The notes under the pieces: generated by a model
Seen by the model: only the letters and a program-made list of their open reading frames with translations
Databases searched by the model: none
What the model was told of the DNA's origin: nothing
Program-made: the position numbers and the translations under genes
Shown here: positions 4,173 through 8,607 of the stretch, piece by piece
How the letters are laid out: every line of letters begins with the position of its first letter
How positions within the stretch are numbered: the stretch's first letter is position 1
NCBI GenBank assembly: GCA_000434055.1
Contig: HF999647.1
Location: 230,528 to 239,134 of the forward strand
Length of the DNA: 8,607 nt
Reading direction: 5' to 3'
Origin: Ruminococcus sp. CAG:488
Lineage (GTDB): Bacteria; Bacillota; Clostridia; Oscillospirales; Acutalibacteraceae

Positions 4173-4916
4173 TCAGGTTGAAATGAAGAATATCGTTGCA
4201 CCGAGGAACATCTGAGCGTAGAAATATGTCCAGATATTCACCTGCCTGAGTGCTCCGTGCTTTTCAACGTCAGGCTTGAAATTGAGAATCGAAAGCGTAT
4301 AGTCTGAAAGCATGAAAAGGAACGCACCGAGCATAAGCATTATGCCTGTAAATATCGGAGATTCAACCAGGCTTCCGGATTTCATTATCATTATAGCAAG
4401 CGAAAAAGCCTTAACAACCATTGCTGCTATCGTTGCCGTGTAGAGAATACAGGGAATGAGCAGCTTGCCAAGCTCAATTTTGACAATGAATATTGCCGAA
4501 AGAATGGCGGCAACGACCAGAATTATGTATATTATCAATTCCGGCGCAGTAACAAGGGGTGTGTCGGGGAATAAAACCTTGAAAGCCTTACAATATGCAA
4601 TCGTGTAGAAAACATGAGCGACAAGGAACGATGAAAGACCCGCTACAAAAAATCCCGAGCCGGGGCGGACATGGAGCAGATAATCTCCGAGCCATGAAAA
4701 GCAGAGACCTACAAACATAAGCGCCGCATATCTTGTGAAATCACCTATGAGGCCGGCAATAAGGGCGTTTAAGATAAAAACAGTAGAGCAGGTCTGCTTG
4801 AGGACAAGAGATTTTTTGCATGGATTCGGTTGCTCCGCTTTAAGAAAGAATGGAATAACAATTGCCAATATCACAAGCAGTAAAGCCAAAAAAACAAAAT
4901 ACATTCTATCATCCAT
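4173..4916 (-). CDS. YhhN/TMEM86 lysoplasmalogenase-family membrane protein
   Basis: This 247-aa polytopic membrane protein has about eight hydrophobic segments and the YhhN family motifs: FSWLGDYLL (73-81), GLSSFLVAHVFY (93-104), GAFLFMLSD (197-205) and a C-terminal TYFYAQMFLGA. Eukaryotic TMEM86 members hydrolyse the vinyl-ether bond of lysoplasmalogens, and the conserved Asp and His residues seen here (D79, H101, D205) belong to that family pattern. Clostridia often contain plasmalogens, which makes the role plausible; the bacterial substrate is inferred. The start ATG follows GAGGTGA by 7 nt. It is the last gene of the minus-strand operon, 56 nt after the serine hydrolase. That gap holds only an AT-rich 8-bp inverted repeat (GAATAAAA/TTTTATTC, 4931-4956). 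Confidence 0.87.
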   Translation of the reverse strand: MDDRMYFVFLALLLVILAIVIPFFLKAEQPNPCKKSLVLKQTCSTVFILNALIAGLIGDFTRYAALMFVGLCFSWLGDYLLHVRPGSGFFVAGLSSFLVAHVFYTIAYCKAFKVLFPDTPLVTAPELIIYIILVVAAILSAIFIVKIELGKLLIPCILYTATIAAMVVKAFSLAIMIMKSGSLVESPIFTGIMLMLGAFLFMLSDYTLSILNFKPDVEKHGALRQVNIWTYFYAQMFLGATIFFIST

Positions 4917-4972
4917 ATTGGTGTCACCTCGAATAAAAGATTATTTATTTTTATTCTCTCAGGGGTGTTTTT

Positions 4973-6565
4973 TTATTTAATTCTTCCGAGTATGGGTGCG
5001 TCAATAATTCCGGGAAGTTGGTCAAAGGCAATCAGTCCGAATTTATGGAGTATCGGCGGGAAGAACGAATCAACGTCCAGCGCCAACGATTCTGCCATTG
5101 CACTCATCGGCATCTGACTTGACGGACGGAGAGTAACGATATGCCCGTTGAAATTGAGCTTGATTTTTCTCATACATATTCCGCCGACGGGACGCATGTG
5201 TACTTCGAGCGTGTTTTCGTCAAGCCATGCCGCCGTCGAAAATGCCGTAAAGTTCATTCCGGCAAGTTTTATCGGGCTTGTTCGTGCCTTGCCGTCCATT
5301 CCGCAGAGAATGGTGTTATGCTCGTCGCCCTCGTCCCATGACATTGTGCAGGTGTCACCGTCAAAACGAAAAACAATGTTATCAACATTTCCGGCTCTGT
5401 TTCCGGACATATAAACTATCGGAATCGGGAGCATACTGAACGGGAATCCCGCCGCATTAAGTATCGGATTTATCTGCATGGCAATTGTTTTGCCGTCAAG
5501 AGATTTCTCAAATATACTGTGCTCTCTTGGCTCAAGATCATCTGGCAGAGCACCGAGCTCGGGCTTGTTTTTCGGCGTCGGTTCGCTGTCGTTTTCAATG
5601 ATGAGGTTGTTAAAGTGGCGCCAGATGCAGTCTCTTGTTTTTTGTTCGTTAATTTCACCTGCCGTCATGACGTAAACAATATCGTCGTCATTTGAGACGA
5701 TTCCGAACTGAGAAAACATTCCGTCGGCCCTGTAGCCGTTAATTCCGCCACAGCGCCAGAAGCAATATCCGTAGCCGCACTGGCTGTCAATAACATTGGT
5801 GAACGGAGAATTGTTTGCGTGCTGTTTCTGCGCAAGATAAGTCCATTTCTCGGGGATTACCTGCTTGCCATTAAACATACCGTGCTGCTGATAACAGAAC
5901 ATAAATTTTGCAAGGTCTTCTGTCTTGAGGTAAAGACCCCAGCCGCCTGCCTCAATTCCGTCAATGTCGTGCTCCCAGAACGGGACATCAATTCCAAGCG
6001 GTTCAAAAAGTCTCGGAGTTAAAAATTCCACAACAGACATTCCCGTTATCCTTGTAAGCATCGCACAGAGCATGTACTGATTTTCGCTTATGTACTGCCA
6101 GTGACCGTCTCCGGGCGAAAACTTCCAAGCAGAATCAAAATAGTCCTTGATCCAATGATTTTTCGCCTTATCCGAGAAAACACTGACGTTTTTACCGGAT
6201 TGCATGGACAGCAAGTGGTGAACATTCAGCTTTTCAAGATTTTCGTCCTTAATTTTCGGCCTGTATTCGGGGAAAATGTCAATGAGCTTGGTTTCTAGCG
6301 TCATCAAGCCTTCCGCAATGGCAAATCCGACCGCCGTTGAAGTGAAGCTCTTGCTGACGGAATACATCATGTGGGGATATTCCGGCGAATAAGGAGCCGC
6401 CCATGTTTCGTAGGCAACCTTGCCTTCCCTCAAAATCATTATACTGTGAACTTCAATGTTTTGTGCACGGAAATCCTCTATAAGTTCGGATATTGTTTTG
6501 GACGAAATTCCGACCTGCTCGGGATAATCCGCACGTGGAAGACGGATTTTTTCTTTGATTTCCAT
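4973..6565 (-). CDS. Beta-lactamase-fold serine hydrolase (class C / penicillin-binding-protein-like)
   Basis: This 530-aa protein belongs to the serine beta-lactamase-like hydrolase family (esterases, D-aminopeptidases, NylB-type amidases). The nucleophile motif SxxK is SVSK at 69-72 in MMYSVSKSFTS. HLLSMQSG (117-124) is the typical following segment. The second motif region reads YISENQYML (158-166), so the usual YxN is stretched or replaced by SEN. GYGYCFWRCGG followed by ADGMFSQFGIV holds the place of the third motif. The catalytic domain ends near residue 335, and about 190 further residues form a C-terminal domain, probably beta-rich, that I cannot name. There is no signal peptide, so it should be cytosolic. 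The start ATG follows AGGAGGG by about 7 nt. It begins 27 nt after the GDPD-like gene in the same operon. Its substrate cannot be told from sequence. Confidence 0.88.
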   Translation of the reverse strand: MEIKEKIRLPRADYPEQVGISSKTISELIEDFRAQNIEVHSIMILREGKVAYETWAAPYSPEYPHMMYSVSKSFTSTAVGFAIAEGLMTLETKLIDIFPEYRPKIKDENLEKLNVHHLLSMQSGKNVSVFSDKAKNHWIKDYFDSAWKFSPGDGHWQYISENQYMLCAMLTRITGMSVVEFLTPRLFEPLGIDVPFWEHDIDGIEAGGWGLYLKTEDLAKFMFCYQQHGMFNGKQVIPEKWTYLAQKQHANNSPFTNVIDSQCGYGYCFWRCGGINGYRADGMFSQFGIVSNDDDIVYVMTAGEINEQKTRDCIWRHFNNLIIENDSEPTPKNKPELGALPDDLEPREHSIFEKSLDGKTIAMQINPILNAAGFPFSMLPIPIVYMSGNRAGNVDNIVFRFDGDTCTMSWDEGDEHNTILCGMDGKARTSPIKLAGMNFTAFSTAAWLDENTLEVHMRPVGGICMRKIKLNFNGHIVTLRPSSQMPMSAMAESLALDVDSFFPPILHKFGLIAFDQLPGIIDAPILGRIK

Positions 6566-6584
6566 GTATGTTCCCTCCTATTTT

Positions 6585-6603
6585 AACCGCCTGTCAAGCG
6601 GTT
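6585..6603 (-). other. Hairpin over the stop codon of the GDPD-like gene
   Basis: AACCGC (6585-6590) pairs with GCGGTT (6598-6603) around a 7-nt loop that contains most of the GDPD-like stop codon. It lies a few nucleotides before the AGGAGG of the next gene. No U-run follows, so it is more likely a processing, attenuation or translation-coupling element than a terminator. Confidence 0.4.
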
Positions 6604-7823
6604 GATTCCCTTTTGCTTCTCAAAAAGAGAGTTCCGCCCGTGAATGCCGCCGCACAAAGAACAACGGCGATAATTCTGCCGGGAGTAAATCTGAATTTAA
6701 GCGCAACATTTTTCTTCGCACCGACCTTCAGCGAGTCATGAGCCGATTGCAGTGCGGAGCGAGCGTCCGTAAGCTCAGAAAAGGAAGATCTACCGTCAAG
6801 CGTCTTTTTTGCCGCCGAAAGAGCGGAGGAAAAGGCTTTTTCGGTCTCGCTTGTGTAGGGCGAAAGATCTGTGTTGGCATAAATATCAATATTTTTTTCG
6901 AGATCGGTTGCCGCCGTCTCGGTTTTTCTTATATATTCTGTCAGCTCGGCAGGAAAATCGGTTTCGATAACGCTGTAGCCTCGGGAAATAAGGTCATCCC
7001 AGCCGGTTTCGTTATCGGCTCTCTTTCCGCATCTGCCGTTTACCATTGAGACCATAGCTCTTTTGCTGCCGACAAAGCGCTTCATGAGAAAATTATCGTA
7101 AAGAACGCCGTTGCCGTTAGTGCTGCCCATTTCTATTGTATGAATATTAGCGGCAAAATATTTTTTGACCGCCGATGTGGCAAGGAAGATGATGTTGCCC
7201 TGATAATTGCCCGTTACATTAACTCCGTCAAGATCCTTCGTCAGCTCAATTATTTTTTGGGTTTTTGCGTTAATTCTGAAAACTGTTTCGTCAAGCTTGC
7301 CGAGAGCCTTGACATAATCATAAACAGTTTTGAAATCATTTTCCTGAACATTAAGCATAACGGCTGTTCTGCCGGCGGCTGTTTCATAAATCTCTTTCAG
7401 CTCGGGAATACGGCAAGTTGTTTTTTTCTTGTCGGTTCCGCCGTTGCTTTCCCTCAGATAAAGCTCCTTGAGCTGAGCAAGTGTAAATGATGAAACTTTA
7501 CCCGAAACGGATTTGCCCTCGCCGTCAACAGACATTCTGTCAACTTTTTCGTCTGCCATAAGAACGGGCTTGCCGTCTGCGGTCAAGCGTACATCGACGG
7601 ACACTGCGTCATACTCTGCGGCGGCATTGATTGCTTCTGCCGAATTTTCGGGAAAGCTGTGCCAATCGCCTCTGTGAGCGATGCAGATTATATTCTTTTT
7701 ACCGTCGGAAAAGTCACTTGCAATGTCGGAAGCATCTGCCGCAATGACAGAGCTTACCGAAAGGGCGGTAAAAAGAATAAGAGAAAGTATAAAAATTGCT
7801 GTTTTTTTCCAAATATTAACCAT
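6594..7823 (-). CDS. Secreted, membrane-anchored GDPD-fold protein with degenerate active site
   Basis: This 409-aa protein starts with a signal peptide (about residues 1-28, cleavage near VIA-AD). A glycerophosphodiester phosphodiesterase-like domain follows: IAHRGDWHSFPEN (48-60), VDVRLTADG (76-84), IPELKEIY (139-146) and a late VIETDFPAEL. A FIVAR-like helical segment comes next (LSPYTSETEKAFSSALSAAK onward), then one C-terminal transmembrane helix with a basic RSKR tail. The domain should therefore face outside. GDPD enzymes cut glycerophosphodiesters to glycerol-3-phosphate using H-R-G, ExD, HD and a later Glu. Here HRG is kept, but ExD is S75-V-D77, HD is A90-D91, and the later Glu position is Q160 (E161 is adjacent). 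It is probably a pseudoenzyme or binds something else. The ATG at 7823 is chosen because GAGGTTGA lies just upstream; an earlier TTG falls inside that site. It leads the operon and is divergent from lexA. Confidence 0.88.
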   Translation of the reverse strand: MVNIWKKTAIFILSLILFTALSVSSVIAADASDIASDFSDGKKNIICIAHRGDWHSFPENSAEAINAAAEYDAVSVDVRLTADGKPVLMADEKVDRMSVDGEGKSVSGKVSSFTLAQLKELYLRESNGGTDKKKTTCRIPELKEIYETAAGRTAVMLNVQENDFKTVYDYVKALGKLDETVFRINAKTQKIIELTKDLDGVNVTGNYQGNIIFLATSAVKKYFAANIHTIEMGSTNGNGVLYDNFLMKRFVGSKRAMVSMVNGRCGKRADNETGWDDLISRGYSVIETDFPAELTEYIRKTETAATDLEKNIDIYANTDLSPYTSETEKAFSSALSAAKKTLDGRSSFSELTDARSALQSAHDSLKVGAKKNVALKFRFTPGRIIAVVLCAAAFTGGTLFLRSKRESTA

Positions 7824-7852
7824 ATTCAACCTCAAATCAATTCATTTATATA

Positions 7853-7861
7853 ATTGTAGCA
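7853..7861 (-). promoter_or_regulatory. Extended -10 promoter candidate for the GDPD-like operon
   Basis: On the minus strand TGC-TACAAT (7853-7861) is an extended -10 element, about 30 nt before the ATG at 7823. The -35 position, 17 bp further on, reads TTTATT and is poor. The predicted start would leave a short leader carrying GAGGTTGA. Confidence 0.5.
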
Positions 7862-7904
7862 CAAAAATTTAAAAAAATAAAGAGGAATTTTCTATATTTT
7901 TTGC

Positions 7905-7918
7905 CAAACAAATGTTTG
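7905..7918. promoter_or_regulatory. LexA box-like palindrome 1
   Basis: CAAACAAATGTTTG has AAAC-N4-GTTT symmetry, close to the Gram-positive LexA box GAAC-N4-GTTC. It overlaps the start of the lexA -35 element. The central AACAAATGT is identical to that of box 2. Confidence 0.65.
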
Positions 7919-7944
7919 CTTTTTCCGAACAAATGTGTTATAAT
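7916..7944 (+). promoter_or_regulatory. lexA promoter
   Basis: TTGCTT (7916-7921), a 17-bp spacer and a perfect TATAAT (7939-7944) preceded by TGT (extended -10) lie 34 nt upstream of the lexA ATG. Both LexA-box-like sites overlap it, which fits autorepression relieved by DNA damage. Confidence 0.8.
7926..7939. promoter_or_regulatory. LexA box-like palindrome 2
   Basis: CGAACAAATGTGTT has one consensus half (CGAAC) and a weaker second half (GTGTT). It covers the spacer and touches the -10 of the lexA promoter. It lies exactly 21 bp, two helical turns, from box 1. Confidence 0.65.
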
Positions 7945-7978
7945 ACAGTTGTATAAAGTTTGAAAGAAGGTTGAGCCT

Positions 7979-8566
7979 ATGTCTATTAACGAAACTCAGC
8001 GTAAAATATATGAATTTCTCGTTCAGCGCAGCGCAGACGGTATTCCTCCGTCGGTCAGGGAAATCGGTGCGGCGGTCGGTCTCAGATCCACCTCCTCCGT
8101 GCAGTCCAACCTTGACACGCTCGAGGAGGAGGGCTATATTCAGCGTGACCCGTTATTGAAGCGTTCCATCAGAATAATGGGACAGGCGGAGAATGTCACT
8201 CAGGTTCCGATTCTCGGCACCGTTACGGCAGGTGCACCTATACTCGCAGTTGAGGAGATTGAGGGATATTTCCCGTACACAGGCACGGCGACAAGAGATA
8301 AGCCGCTTTTCGGTTTGCATATCAGAGGCGAAAGCATGATAAATGCCGGAATTCTTGACGGCGATCTCGTAATTGTAGAAAAAACTCCGTTTGCACGAAA
8401 CGGAGAAATCGTTATTGCACTTATTGATGATGAAGCGACCTGTAAAACCTTCTATAAGGAGAACGGTCACTATCGCTTGCAGCCGGAGAATGACACCTAC
8501 GAGCCGATCATTGTTGACGAATGTGAAATTCTCGGTAAGGTTGTTGCTGTAATGAGATATTATTGA
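7979..8566 (+). CDS. lexA: LexA, SOS-response repressor and self-cleaving protease
   Basis: LexA represses DNA-damage genes and cuts itself when stimulated by RecA filaments. This 195-aa protein has an N-terminal winged helix (about residues 1-65) with SVREIGAAVGLRSTSSVQ as the recognition region. The cleavage site A84-G85 lies in VTAGAP. The S24-type peptidase domain has the nucleophile S119 in RGESMINAGI and the general base K156 in ATCKTF. All catalytic elements are present, so it should be functional. The start ATG follows AAGGTTGAG with normal spacing. Two LexA-box-like palindromes cover its promoter. It is monocistronic within the window and followed by a hairpin terminator. Confidence 0.97.
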   Translation: MSINETQRKIYEFLVQRSADGIPPSVREIGAAVGLRSTSSVQSNLDTLEEEGYIQRDPLLKRSIRIMGQAENVTQVPILGTVTAGAPILAVEEIEGYFPYTGTATRDKPLFGLHIRGESMINAGILDGDLVIVEKTPFARNGEIVIALIDDEATCKTFYKENGHYRLQPENDTYEPIIVDECEILGKVVAVMRYY

Positions 8567-8587
8567 TTCTGTTCCGAAAAAAGAAAG

Positions 8588-8607
8588 CCCGCCGTTTTGG
8601 CGGGGTT
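8588..8607 (+). terminator. Terminator after lexA, cut by the window edge
   Basis: CCCGCC (8588-8593) pairs with GGCGGG (8599-8604) around GTTTT, starting 21 nt after the lexA stop. The window ends two T's into a possible U-tract. On the minus strand the hairpin is followed by CTTTCTTTTTT, so it could also serve a minus-strand gene to the right. Confidence 0.75.

Noticed and set aside
3824..4201. 125-codon open frame on the minus strand
   Set aside because: It overlaps the YhhN stop, runs through the terminator hairpin and has no ribosome binding site. Its Phe/Ser/Pro-rich composition is what the complement of a purine-rich strand gives.
4931..4956. GAATAAAA/TTTTATTC inverted repeat as a terminator between hydrolase and YhhN genes
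   Set aside because: An 8-bp almost pure A-T stem with a 10-nt loop is too weak. The short gap and good ribosome binding site fit an operon better.

Overview
The window looks like a chromosomal segment of a spore-forming, low-to-moderate GC member of the Clostridia (Firmicutes). The reasons are a full-length SpoVT, a Gram-positive-type LexA, a DUF896 (YnzC-type) protein, strong AGGAGG ribosome binding sites and TTGACA/TATAAT promoters. No rRNA, tRNA, CRISPR array, insertion sequence or phage gene is visible. All identifications come from reading the sequence; no database search was run.

Layout from left to right. Positions 1-521 hold two head-to-tail minus-strand cassettes. Each encodes a 35-residue amphipathic peptide and has its own promoter, its own palindrome near the predicted transcript start, an AGGAGG site 8 nt before the ATG and its own hairpin terminator. 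Positions 622-2319 hold a tightly overlapping minus-strand operon in the order QueG-like double [4Fe-4S] protein, DUF896 protein, and a polytopic membrane protein that resembles a PAP2 phosphatase whose catalytic residues are gone. A small plus-strand gene (2365-2556) runs tail to tail into, and overlaps, a minus-strand gene (2471-2986) with an ADP-ribosyltransferase-like fold signature. spoVT (3134-3667, plus) follows, with its terminator.

Positions 3668-4172 contain no convincing protein gene but are not empty. Four TTAAGA hexamers repeat every 11 bp just upstream of a strong extended -10 promoter. That promoter would drive a roughly 290-nt region that folds into several hairpins and ends at a terminator, which makes it a candidate regulated small RNA. 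This and the peptide cassettes are the best candidates for something undescribed.

Positions 4173-7823 form a minus-strand envelope/lipid operon: a secreted, membrane-anchored GDPD-fold protein with degenerate catalytic motifs, a cytosolic beta-lactamase-fold serine hydrolase and a YhhN/TMEM86 lysoplasmalogenase-family membrane protein. It diverges from lexA (7979-8566, plus). The lexA promoter carries two LexA-box-like palindromes 21 bp apart, as expected for autorepression.

A loose theme is membrane lipid chemistry (PAP2-like, GDPD-like, YhhN, amphipathic peptides) beside stress and sporulation regulators. Two of the lipid-enzyme homologues appear to have lost their active sites.
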